A stretch of DNA of 64,000 nucleotides from contig JAPLEF010000146.1 of assembly GCA_026391525.1 (NCBI GenBank), positions 1 to 64,000 on the forward strand, in the 5' to 3' direction. Of the stretch, positions 20,556 through 30,807 are shown one piece after another (position 1 is the stretch's first letter; each line of letters begins with the position of its first letter). The position numbers and the translations under genes are program-made. The DNA is from Sphingobacteriales bacterium (GTDB lineage Bacteria > Bacteroidota > Bacteroidia > Chitinophagales > Chitinophagaceae). Under the pieces are notes generated by a model that worked only from the letters and a program-made list of their open reading frames with translations, was not told the origin of the DNA and ran no database searches.

Positions 20556-21326
20556 ATGTCGAACAATTTTTACGAAACCGAATACGAGACTATCTTGACT
20601 AACAACGGTTCTTCAAAGCATGTGAAAACGCTAAAGATCATCCAATCTGAAGTGCAGAGCATCAACAGGGTGGCACTTTCAGTGGATTGTGTGATTTTCG
20701 GTTTTGATGAGAATAAGCTAAAAGTATTGTTGATCCGTTCCGATTTGAAAAAGTACCAAAGCAAATGGTCGCTTTTAGGTGATCTGGTGAATCCTGAAGA
20801 AGATATCGAAGAAGCGGCTTACCGCATATTGCTCGACAGAACCGGCATGGATGATTTATACCTCGAGCAGGTGCATGCATTTGGACATATCAACCGGCAT
20901 CCCGGCGGAAGGGTGGTTACCATTGCCTATTATTCTTTAATCAATGTGCAGCATCATAAGCTGAAGAAACTGGATAACGAGCTTCACTGGCATGATGTGG
21001 CTGAAGTGAAAGATCTGGCATTTGATCATCAGGAGATTTTCGAAACCTGTTATAAAAGGTTGCAAAAAAGGGTGCAGGAACACCCGCTCGGTTTTAGTTT
21101 ATTGCCTAATAAGTTCTCGCTCAGAGAATTGCAGAATCTTTATGAAGCTATTTTAGGCATCAAACTCGACCGGAGGAATTTCCGTAAAAAGTTCTTTGCG
21201 ATGGATTTCCTTGTTGATGTGGGTGAAATTGAAACCAATGTGCCCCATCGCCCGGGTAAACTCTACCAATTCGATTATGATAAGTACGAAAGAATGAAGA
21301 AAAAGTGGTCGGGTATTGACTTTTAG
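20556..21326 (+). CDS. Nudix-domain transcriptional regulator (NrtR-like: Nudix plus winged helix)
   Basis: N-terminal Nudix fold (VDCVIFGFDENKLKVLLIRSD, WSLLGDLVNPEEDIEEAAYRILLDRTGM) and C-terminal wHTH-like LYEAILGIKLDRRNFRKKFFAMDFL...RPGKLYQFDYDKY. Confidence 0.85.
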   Translation: MSNNFYETEYETILTNNGSSKHVKTLKIIQSEVQSINRVALSVDCVIFGFDENKLKVLLIRSDLKKYQSKWSLLGDLVNPEEDIEEAAYRILLDRTGMDDLYLEQVHAFGHINRHPGGRVVTIAYYSLINVQHHKLKKLDNELHWHDVAEVKDLAFDHQEIFETCYKRLQKRVQEHPLGFSLLPNKFSLRELQNLYEAILGIKLDRRNFRKKFFAMDFLVDVGEIETNVPHRPGKLYQFDYDKYERMKKKWSGIDF

Positions 21327-21408
21327 GGAAATTTTGTGTTGAATATGTGTCGACAATTTCTAAATAAATTATTAACATAAAATTATTATAATAAAAAAAG
21401 AATTACTT

Positions 21409-21425
21409 TGTGTAAAACTTACACA
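21409..21425. promoter_or_regulatory. Candidate operator: perfect palindrome TGTGTAA-AAC-TTACACA
   Basis: 7-3-7 perfect inverted repeat, centre 43 bp upstream of the susC ATG at 21460. Confidence 0.7.
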
Positions 21426-21459
21426 CTGTTTATCTATCACAAACTGATAATTGTTTATT

Positions 21460-24430
21460 ATGAGAAAAACGCTCACAAATTTATTCAAACAAGGTACATT
21501 AACAGCACTGCTGATAATGTTTACTGTTGCGGGTTTCGCACAGGACATTGTAACGGGTAACGTTGCTGAATCGAAAGGAGGCACGGCACTCGCAGGAGTT
21601 ACGGTTACACTCAAAGGAACCACCACAAGTACACAAACAGAAGGAGACGGATCGTTTAAAATTCCGGTGCCTTCGCGTAAAGGAACCCTTGTTTTTACCT
21701 ATGTTGGTTACACTATCCAGGAAGTGGAAGTAAATGGCCCATCTGTGGGTAACGTTCCATTGGTTATTTCCAATCAAACTCTGAATGAAGTGGTGGTGAT
21801 TGGTTATGGTACTGCACGTAAGAAAGATCTTACCGGTGCGGTTACTGTTGTTTCTTCAAAAGATTTTCAAAAAGGGCAAATCAGTACACCTGAGCAATTG
21901 ATTGCTGGTAAAGTAGCCGGGGTTGCTATCACTTCAAACGGTGGGGAACCCGGTGTAGGAAGTACGATCAGGATCAGGGGTGGCGCTTCATTGAATGCAA
22001 GTAATGATCCCTTGATAATCATAGATGGAATTCCCTTAGATAATAATGGAATTTCTGGTGCACCCAATGCACTTTCAATGATCAATCCCAATGATATAGA
22101 AACTTTCACCGTACTGAAAGATGCCTCTGCCACAGCTATATATGGTTTTAGAGGTTCAAATGGTGTCATCATCATCACTACCAAGCGTGGAACAACAGGA
22201 AAGCCAAAAATCAATTTTAATACCCAGTTTTCGGTAGCTAAAATTGCTAATAAGGTGGATGTGTTACCTGCCGACCAGTTCCGCAAATTTGTAAATGAAA
22301 ATGGAACTCAGGCTCAGGCATCTCTGTTGGGTTCAGCAAGCACCGACTGGCAGGATGAGATTTATCAAACTGCACTTACTTCAGATAATAATTTAAGTGT
22401 AAGCGGAGCCTTTAATAAGAAAACACCCTATCGTTTTTCGGTTGGTTATCTTTCTCAGGAAGGTATTTTAAGAACAGGTAAATTACAAAGAGGATCTGTT
22501 GCCTTTAACATGACCCCCAGGTTCTTTAATAATAACCTGAAAGTTGATTTCAATATAAGGGCATCTCAAAGTGCTAACCGTTTTGCTAACACCGGCGCAA
22601 TTGGAGCAGCGGCTACTTACGATCCTACACAGCCTGTTTATTCTAATAGTCCGCGTTACAATGGTTTTTATGAGTGGCTCGACCCAACAACTCTTACAGG
22701 TTTACGTGCCCTTTCACCCCGCAACCCGATGGGCCTGATTTATCAGGATAACAATAACAGCGATGTACGCAGAAGTATTGGAAATGTTGTGTTAGAATAT
22801 AAGCTGCCCTTCTTCCCGGCACTCAGGGCTAACCTCAACGTAGGATTTGATATGTCGAAAGGGGAAGGCGGAAATTATATTAACGACAGTGCAGCATCTA
22901 CCTACAAACGTTTCATTGATGCAGGTGGAATTTCGCATGGTGGTGTGAAATCGCAATATAAACAACAGAACGTTACTAGAGTCTTGGATTTTTATTTGGG
23001 TTACAACAGGGAGGTTGCTTCCATTAAAAGTAAGTTTGATTTGATTGCAGGCTATTCGTATAATGATTATAAAACTACCAACTACTTTTATAGCGACCGC
23101 ACATTTGATGGTACTACGTTTCCGGGATCTGAACCTAATTTCCCTTTTGATATCCAACAAAATACCATCATTTCTTTTTATGGCAGGTTGAATTATACTT
23201 TGATGAACAGGTACCTGATTACGGCAACTGTTCGTCGCGACGGATCATCCCGTTTCAGCGAAGATAACCGTTGGGGTACCTTCCCTTCGGTGGCTTTTGC
23301 CTGGAGAATCAAAGAAGAAAGTTTCCTCCGCAACAGTAATACGTTTTCAGATCTTAAATTACGCGTAGGTTGGGGTATGACCGGACAACAAGATGGTGCA
23401 GAAATAGGTAATTATAAATATCTCACTGCCTATGAATTTAGTAATGATCAGGCACAATATCAATTAGGGAATACTTTTTATAATATGTTTCGCCCTACTG
23501 CTACTAATAGGAATATCCAATGGGAAGAAACTACAACAACAAATATCGGTTTAGATTATGGGTTGTTTAACGGCAGGATCAATGGTAGTTTAGAATTTTA
23601 TTTACGTAAAACAGAGAAATTATTTAATGTAATTGACAATCCTGCCGGTGGATTTTCTAATAAAATAATTGCCAATGTTGGAACCATGGAAAACCGGGGT
23701 GTTGAGTTCAATATCAATGCAGATATCATCAAGAAAACAGATTTTGTTTGGAATATTGGGTTCAACGCAACTTTCAACAAAAATGAAATTACCAGATTGA
23801 CAATTAATAATAACCCTGATTTTAGGGGAAATCAATTTGGAGGTAGGTCTCCCAAGAAGTTCCTTTTATGTATATCAGCAGGTTTATGGTGCTGATGGAA
23901 AACCTATTGATGGTTTGTTTGAAGACCGGAACAGGGATGGATTGGTGAATACGGATGATTTGTATCAGTACAAGAATCCAGATCCTTATGCATTCTTTGG
24001 GTTTACTACAAATTTAAGCTACAAGCGTTGGAATGCAGGTTTTGTATTAAGGGCAAACCTGGGTAATTATGTATACAACAACGTAAATTCTACCATTGGC
24101 ACCCGAAATGCGGTGTTTGGCACCGGTTATTTGAACAATGCTTACAGCGATTTGTTAAATACCGGCATAACCGGCACGAAAAATGGTTATATCTTATCTG
24201 ATTACTATATCCAAAATGCTTCTTTTTTGAGAATGGATAATGCGAACATCGGATACGATTTTGGAAAGATATTCAGTGGAAGGTCTAATCTACGCCTGAA
24301 CTTCAATGTGCAGAATGTATTTGTGATCACCAAGTATACAGGTTTAGATCCTGAAATTCAGGGTGGGGTGGATAACAACTTTTATCCAAGGCCAAGAACG
24401 TATACTCTGGGAGTGAATCTTGATTTTTAA
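21460..24430 (+). pseudogene. susC: SusC/RagA-family TonB-dependent receptor, interrupted by a frameshift near 23841-23850
   Basis: N-terminal ORF (to 23895) has CarboxypepD_reg-like and plug domains; the C-terminal barrel (SSFYVYQQVYGADGKPIDGLFEDRNRDG...NFYPRPRTYTLGVNLDF) continues in the +1 frame from about 23837. Confidence 0.85.
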
Positions 24431-24465
24431 TACATCTGAAAAACGTAAAAGCAAAATAAATTACC

Positions 24466-26073
24466 ATGAATAAAACAATATTAAAATCAGCATTTTTGTT
24501 TCTCTTAGGAGGAAGCATCATGTTAAGTTCTTGTACCAAGGATTTAGACCGATTTCCTACCAATGCTAACACTGAAGAAATTGTATTCAGCACTTACGAA
24601 GGTTATCAGAAAGCGCTGGCTAAAGTTTATGGAAGTATGGCCTTAACTGGTAATGAGGGTCCTGCCGGAAGTGGCGATATACAAGGCATTGATGAAGGCA
24701 CTTCAGATTTTGTTCGCCTGTATTGGTGGATGCAGGAAATCAGTACCGATGAGGCCGTAGTACAGGTTGGCTGGAACGATCCGGGCATCCATTTCTTCCA
24801 CCCAATGAACTGGACCACAGATAATGTGATTATTAAAGGTCTTTACTACCGTTCACTTTATCAGATTGGCCTTGCTAATGACTTCATTCGTCAGGCTTCT
24901 GATGCCAATTTAAGCAAAAGAGGCATTACCGGGGCAAACGCGGATGCCATCCGTAAAAACGTTCTGGAGGTTCGTTTTCTGCGTGCTTTCCAGAATAGTG
25001 TGCTAATGGATTTGTTTGGTAACCCTCCATATGTAACTGAAACGGATCTTCCGGGAGTAAGTTTGCCTGCACAAATTCAGCGTGCTGCACTGTTTAATAA
25101 AGTGGAAACAGAATTGTTAGCACTTGAAAGTACTATTGCTCCCGCTTCTGCTGCAGATTATGGACGTGCCAATCAGTCTGCTGTTCGTGCTCTATTGGCA
25201 AGGATTTATCTGAACGCTGAGGTATTTACCGGAACAGCTCGCTGGAATGATGCTGCTACTTATGCTGCTAAAGTATTGGGTGATGGTTATGCACTTTTGC
25301 CGGATTACCGTCAGTTGATGCTGGCTGATAATAATGTGAACAATAGTGAATTTATTTTCACGGTGAATTACGATGGATTACGCACCAAAGGATACGGTGG
25401 TACTACCTTCCTTACTCACGCAAGTGTTGGAGGAAGTATGATAGCTGCTAACTCAGGTATTGATGGTGGATGGGGTGGTATCCGTACTACTAAAAACTTA
25501 CCTAACCTTTTTGCAGATATAACCGGAGCTACCGACCAAAGGGCACAGTTTTATACCAATGGACAGAACATTGAACTTACCGGCGAACCGGCACCAGCCT
25601 TTACAGAAGGATATGCCATAACTAAATACAGAAATCTTACAAGATCGGGTGCACAAGGATCAAGTCCTGCTTTTGCTGATGTTGATTTTCCGCTTTTCCG
25701 TTCTGCTGAAATGAACCTGATTTACGCTGAAGCCGTTGTTCGGGGGGCAAGTACAGGAAATACAGCACAGGCTGTTAATTATATCAACAACCTGCGTACC
25801 AGGGCATGGGGAGGCAGTAATGCAGGAAATATCACCGCAACAGATCTTAACCTCGATTTCATCATCGATGAGCGCGGAAGGGAATTGTATTGGGAAGGCT
25901 TCCGCCGTACCGATTTGGTTCGGTTCAACCAATTTACCACGGCCGATTATTTGTGGCCATGGAAAGGAGGCGTTTCTTCAGGAACTGCTGTACCTTCATT
26001 CAGGAACTTATTCCCAATTCCGGTTTCAGACATAAATGCAAACTCAAACCTGGTACAAAATCCGGGTTACTAA
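24466..26073 (+). CDS. susD: SusD/RagB-family starch-binding outer membrane lipoprotein
   Basis: Lipobox LSSCTKD; RRTDLVRF, LYYRSLYQIGLANDFIRQ, FPIPVSDINANSNLVQNPGY. Confidence 0.93.
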   Translation: MNKTILKSAFLFLLGGSIMLSSCTKDLDRFPTNANTEEIVFSTYEGYQKALAKVYGSMALTGNEGPAGSGDIQGIDEGTSDFVRLYWWMQEISTDEAVVQVGWNDPGIHFFHPMNWTTDNVIIKGLYYRSLYQIGLANDFIRQASDANLSKRGITGANADAIRKNVLEVRFLRAFQNSVLMDLFGNPPYVTETDLPGVSLPAQIQRAALFNKVETELLALESTIAPASAADYGRANQSAVRALLARIYLNAEVFTGTARWNDAATYAAKVLGDGYALLPDYRQLMLADNNVNNSEFIFTVNYDGLRTKGYGGTTFLTHASVGGSMIAANSGIDGGWGGIRTTKNLPNLFADITGATDQRAQFYTNGQNIELTGEPAPAFTEGYAITKYRNLTRSGAQGSSPAFADVDFPLFRSAEMNLIYAEAVVRGASTGNTAQAVNYINNLRTRAWGGSNAGNITATDLNLDFIIDERGRELYWEGFRRTDLVRFNQFTTADYLWPWKGGVSSGTAVPSFRNLFPIPVSDINANSNLVQNPGY

Positions 26074-26105
26074 TCATTCTATTGAAAATTGATAAATAAC
26101 ATAAA

Positions 26106-26948
26106 ATGAAAAAAATACTCAATCAAATTCTGCTGCTTACTGCTGTGATGGCTACCTTCACTGCATGTGAGAAGGATGAAAACCGCATTACTTATGAAGG
26201 TGGTACTAATCCGGTTTTATCTGCTAACAAAGTGGATAATATCCCGATGTCGTTCCCAACAAAAGATAATGAAGCGGTTACTTTCAGTTGGACGAACCCT
26301 GATTATCGTTTCACCACAGGTGTTAGTTCACAGGATGTAACCTATACGCTGGAAATGGATACCTTAGGTGCAAATTTCAGTAGTCCTAATATTGTAAGGG
26401 CTTCTATCAGCAAAGATTTAAGAGTTACTTATAAGCAATCGCAAATCAACGATTTTTTGCTTAATCAACTCGCTTTGAATGCAACGCAAAGTTACGATGT
26501 TGAGGTAAGGGTGATTTCTTCACTATTCAATAACAATTCAAGGCTGATATCGAATACTTTGCGGTTCAACATCACGCCGTATGCAATTCCGCCAAAAGTG
26601 AACCCACCATCATCAGGTAAACTTTTCATCACCGGTAGTGCAACTCCTGCCAGCTGGCAATGTGGTTGTGGAGAGCCTGAATTGCTTTCTCAAAAATTCA
26701 ACCAATTAAGCCCTACATTATTTGAATTGCCTTCTATCAACATCACTGGTGGTGGCTCTTATTTGTTATTACCTGTTTATGGCAGTTGGGCTGCTAAATA
26801 TGGTTTTACCGGAGCAGGTAATGCCAACAATGTTCTTGGCGATGATTTTAAAGAACAAGGAAACGACTTTAAAGCACCTAATGAAGGTGGTCTTTATAAA
26901 ATCACTGTTGACTTCCAAAGAGGCAAAACCACTTTGGTAAAACTGTAA
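26106..26948 (+). CDS. SusE-domain outer membrane lipoprotein
   Basis: Lipobox TACEKDE; VTFSWTNPDYRF and LFITGSATPASWQ SusE/F-like modules. Confidence 0.85.
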   Translation: MKKILNQILLLTAVMATFTACEKDENRITYEGGTNPVLSANKVDNIPMSFPTKDNEAVTFSWTNPDYRFTTGVSSQDVTYTLEMDTLGANFSSPNIVRASISKDLRVTYKQSQINDFLLNQLALNATQSYDVEVRVISSLFNNNSRLISNTLRFNITPYAIPPKVNPPSSGKLFITGSATPASWQCGCGEPELLSQKFNQLSPTLFELPSINITGGGSYLLLPVYGSWAAKYGFTGAGNANNVLGDDFKEQGNDFKAPNEGGLYKITVDFQRGKTTLVKL

Positions 26949-26981
26949 GTTTCATTGATCACACTTTTAAATTAATTTGAA

Positions 26982-28081
26982 ATGAAAATAAATTTTAAAA
27001 CCCTTTTAGCTGCTGCAGCGATGCTGATTTTCTTTGCAGCCTGTAACAAGGTAGATGACCTTCCTTCTTATGGAAATGGAAAGGTTTAAATGAAGTAGTA
27101 TCTTTTAACTGGACTTATGCCGACTATGCAACAGATTCAGCCAACCACAAGTATGTATTGGAAATTGATTCTGCCGGAAAAAACTTTGCTAATCCCGCTC
27201 GTAAAGTAGTTATGGGGGCATTAGGTACTTCATTTATCGGTAAAGAGTTCAATGATATCTTGTTGAGTTTCGGATTTGCATTCAATGTTGCCTATACCGT
27301 AGAGGCTAGGGTGGTTTCCTCTTATGGTAACAACAACGAGCAAATTCCATCTACGAATACCCTTACCATGAGTGTAACGCCTTATAAGATTCCTCCACGT
27401 GTAGCATTACCTACAACGAACAGGCTATTTCTTACTGGTGGTGCAACAGAATTCGATTGGACTAATCCAAGCCCAATGCCTGTTGTTCGTGAGTTAACTC
27501 GTTTGAGCGAAACTTCATGGGGTGGCATCTTCTCGCTTTCCGGAAGCAGCGGTTACTTACTGCTTCGTGAAGCAGGAAACTGGGATGACAAATACAGTGT
27601 TCAGGATAATAGCATCCCCGGAGCTGCAAATGCCGGTGCTTTTGGATTCCGTTTACCACAAGATTTCCCGGGTAATGTTGCTCAGGGAGCAGGTTGGTAC
27701 AAAATGATTTACGATTTCCAACAAGGTCGTTATACTGTTACCAAACAAGATAATCCTTTAAAGCGTGACCTTTACATCACTGGTAATGCTACTGCTTCAA
27801 GCTGGACCAATTCACCGCCTCAAAGTCAAAAATTTACGATGCTATCTAGCGGTGTTTTTGAAATTACCATTGCTTTGCAACCAGGTTTGTTATACAAATT
27901 CTTAGACACTAACGGACAATGGCAACCCCAATTCGGTGGTACCTCTGCAACCGGTGGAACACTTGGTTCTAATTACGGCGGTGGAAATGATCCTGATGCC
28001 ATACCTACACCTGCAGTTGCCGGCAATTACAAAATCGTAGTGAATTTCATTACCGGAACTTATACGGTAACACTGGTTTAA
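26982..28081 (+). pseudogene. Second SusE/SusF-like starch-binding lipoprotein, frameshifted near 27081-27090
   Basis: ATG 26982 gives MKINFKTLLAAAAMLIFFAACNKVDDLPSYGNGKV then TAA at 27087. LNEVVSFNWTYADYATDSANHKYVLEIDSAGKNF... continues in another frame to 28081. Confidence 0.75.
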
Positions 28082-28096
28082 AAAAGTATTATACAT

Positions 28097-28129
28097 AAAA
28101 AAAGGATGACGATAAGTCATCCTTTTTTT
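28097..28129. terminator. Strong bidirectional-type terminator hairpin
   Basis: AAAAAAAGGATGAC-GATAA-GTCATCCTTTTTTT, perfect 14-bp stem after the SusE/F-like gene. Confidence 0.85.
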
Positions 28130-28166
28130 ATGCCTTGCATGCAAGCATTTTCGTTTATGTTTGATA

Positions 28167-28287
28167 ATACCAATTTGATTTATATAATATGCCAATATTT
28201 TATAAATCTTAAATGCCGATGGTATCAAACAAATAGTACAATTAGGCGATAGCCGATATTGGACTATATTGTTTGTCCAATCGGTAT
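28167..28287 (+). repeat. MITE-like dispersed repeat, copy 1 (121 bp)
   Basis: Imperfect terminal inverted repeats ATACCAATTTGA / (rc) ATACCGATTGGA; near-identical to the reverse complement of 41259-41400. Confidence 0.75.
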
Positions 28288-28309
28288 AAAATAGGTACTA
28301 CCTATTTTA
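28287..28309. terminator. 23-bp palindrome TAAAATAGGTA-C-TACCTATTTTA just 3' of the GH31 gene (minus strand)
   Basis: Perfect 11-bp arms adjacent to the stop codon at 28313. Confidence 0.45.
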
Positions 28310-28312
28310 AGG

Positions 28313-30733
28313 TTACCAGTTGATAAATATTTCAGTTGATGCCTTGTTCAACAGAACAGGTATTCTTAAAAAATTGCCGGCAAATAAACGGTCCGTTTTG
28401 AAAAGTTTATTATTCATCCGTACTCCTTTTGGTATGCCTTGAGCAGGAATGACTAACATGATTTCTCTTGGCACATTGATATTATAGTTGCCTTTTCTGG
28501 TAATCACTATTTCAGTACCATTATACTTAGGCGTTGCAGAAAAATGGGTGATGCGATAGTTCTTGTTTTTTATGGCAGCAGGGTCTGTACCATCATCTTC
28601 ATACCAATGGTATTCACCTGGTTTTGCAGATGGGAAAAATAATACTGAAAAAGAAGCTTTGTCATAATCTGCAGTGGTTGTCATACCTGTAGCCTGAGGA
28701 ATAAAACTTCCTTCCATCGCATAAACCGGAATTTGATTGATATTGATATTGCTGTCTGTTACCCATTTTGGGCCTTCAAACTCACGATAATCATAAATGT
28801 TGGTCCATTTGCCTTCAGGGATATAATAGGTTTTGATTTTTTCTGATTTATTGGTTATCGGAACAATCATCACTTTATCGCCCCATAAATACTGGTCTTC
28901 GGCCTTATATAGATTACTGTCTGCTTCATTCAGAAAAAAAAGCGGTTTTATCAAAGGCTTGCCTGATAAGGTTTGCAGATAGCTCAGGTTGTAATTATAA
29001 GGCAACCATTGGTAACGTTCTTTAGCTGCCGATCGTGCAAGGCTAAGCGTTGGTTCCGGCCATAAAGCTGCTTCGCTTGGTATATCTTTTACAGTAGGTT
29101 CGAGGTCTCCCAAAGCGGTTCCATGCGGACGGTAAATAGGGGTGAATACCGCAAACTGCAACCATCTGATATAGAGTTCTGCATCGCCGTCTCCTCCGGC
29201 AAATCCTCCTGCATCACTGTGGATATAGGGTATTGCACTTAATGCCATTCCTTGTATCAAAGGCAATTGGGCTTTTAATCCGGCCCAACTCCTGCTTACA
29301 TCGCCGCTCCAGGGGAAACTACAAAAACGTGGGGATCCGGCATAACCGCTGCGGTTCAAATGGAAAAGCCTCTCCTTGGGATAATATTTGCGATAATTAT
29401 TAAACAGCATCCTGCTCCAGTAATGGCCATAAATGTTATGCACTTCATCTGCCGAAAATTTACGGGTGAAGCCAAGTGCAGACAAATCATGATAAATGGC
29501 CGGCGGGTGTTTTTCGGGTTCACCCAGATCGCCCCACCAACCACTAACGCCAATGGACACCTGCTTTTGGTACTGGTTGAAAAACCAATCCTGGGCATCT
29601 TTCCGGAATATGTCGATTATGCCTCCTTCACCGAAATAAAAATCTTTCAATTCAAAGGCTTTGCCCATGCTGTCAGTTGCCAGATATCGCTTGGCGTTTT
29701 CATAATTGCCTGATGTTTTGAGTACGAAAGGTTCAGTAATGAGAATGGTTTTCACTTGTTGTTTCTGAAACCCTGCAATCATTTTTTTAGGATCCGGCCA
29801 AGCTTTGCGATTGACCCAATCGAGGTTGCCCATGGTTTTTTTAATGCTGTCGCCGAACCAGAACAGGTCGAAAATAACGGCATCAAAAGGAACTTTTTCT
29901 TTTTTCATGGCCTGAAAGATGCTGTTCACCTGATTTTCATTCCGGTACCCGAAGCGGCTCATGAAGTTTCCCATAGCCCACCGGGGCGGCAGGGGTTGCG
30001 TTCCTACCAATTGCTGGTAGTTGGTTAAAACCTCTTCCGTGTTTATGCCAGGTACCAGGTAGAAACTCAATTCTCCGCTCATCACCGAATATTGTAAAGT
30101 GCCGGGTAGGGTTTTGCCAAGGTCCAGAAATCCTTTAGATGGGTTATCAAAAAAGAGGGCATATTTTCGGCTGGATAGCAAAACAGGTACACTGAAATTC
30201 AAAGCATCCGCATTCAGTTCATAACCATACCATGGATTGTTATTCAGGTTGAGGCGGTATCCAGCCCTGTTGAGCGGAAGGCTTCTTTCTCCTGTTCCAA
30301 AAAGTTTTTCATTTTGCTCCATATCGAAGAAGAAACCACGGGCACTGTCGTTGCAGAATCCATTTTGCAAGTTGATACCGGCTTTATTGTTTAAAACAAA
30401 CCTGATGCTGTTATTTTCCCAATGCACTATCGTGCCATCTTTCCAGGAAATGATGGCATAGGTTCCCTGACTATTTACTGTTGGTAATTCTGCAACCGGT
30501 GAACCCAATACTGCGTCTGAAACCTGTTCGTTCCTGCTGCTGCCCGTTGCCCTAAAAGTGGTTTTCAATACATGGTTTGAAAAGAGGCTGAAACTCCATT
30601 TTCCCTGGGCGGTTTCTAATGTAGTAACCCTGGCATTTTTTCTTGCCACCACTTCGGGCATGGGCTGAGCAAATGAAATCACCGGACAAATAAAAACTGC
30701 AATGATCATGCAGCACAATAAACGCTTTTTCAT
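28313..30733 (-). CDS. GH31 family alpha-glucosidase, secreted
   Basis: Signal peptide; GWWGDLGEPE, RSGYAGSPRFCSFPWSGDVSRSW, YIHSDAGGFAGG. Confidence 0.92.
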   Translation of the reverse strand: MKKRLLCCMIIAVFICPVISFAQPMPEVVARKNARVTTLETAQGKWSFSLFSNHVLKTTFRATGSSRNEQVSDAVLGSPVAELPTVNSQGTYAIISWKDGTIVHWENNSIRFVLNNKAGINLQNGFCNDSARGFFFDMEQNEKLFGTGERSLPLNRAGYRLNLNNNPWYGYELNADALNFSVPVLLSSRKYALFFDNPSKGFLDLGKTLPGTLQYSVMSGELSFYLVPGINTEEVLTNYQQLVGTQPLPPRWAMGNFMSRFGYRNENQVNSIFQAMKKEKVPFDAVIFDLFWFGDSIKKTMGNLDWVNRKAWPDPKKMIAGFQKQQVKTILITEPFVLKTSGNYENAKRYLATDSMGKAFELKDFYFGEGGIIDIFRKDAQDWFFNQYQKQVSIGVSGWWGDLGEPEKHPPAIYHDLSALGFTRKFSADEVHNIYGHYWSRMLFNNYRKYYPKERLFHLNRSGYAGSPRFCSFPWSGDVSRSWAGLKAQLPLIQGMALSAIPYIHSDAGGFAGGDGDAELYIRWLQFAVFTPIYRPHGTALGDLEPTVKDIPSEAALWPEPTLSLARSAAKERYQWLPYNYNLSYLQTLSGKPLIKPLFFLNEADSNLYKAEDQYLWGDKVMIVPITNKSEKIKTYYIPEGKWTNIYDYREFEGPKWVTDSNININQIPVYAMEGSFIPQATGMTTTADYDKASFSVLFFPSAKPGEYHWYEDDGTDPAAIKNKNYRITHFSATPKYNGTEIVITRKGNYNINVPREIMLVIPAQGIPKGVRMNNKLFKTDRLFAGNFLRIPVLLNKASTEIFINW

Positions 30734-30807
30734 CAGCTAAAGTTATTGCAAAATTCTGAAGTAGTTTACCAAAGCAGGCATAAGGATGCAGTGCTTATAT
30801 TTGTGGC

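Noticed and set aside
27902-28228. Minus-strand ORF 27902-28228 and ORF 41249-41434 sharing the peptide YKILAYYIN
   Set aside because: The shared peptide comes from the two copies of the dispersed repeat, not from homologous proteins.
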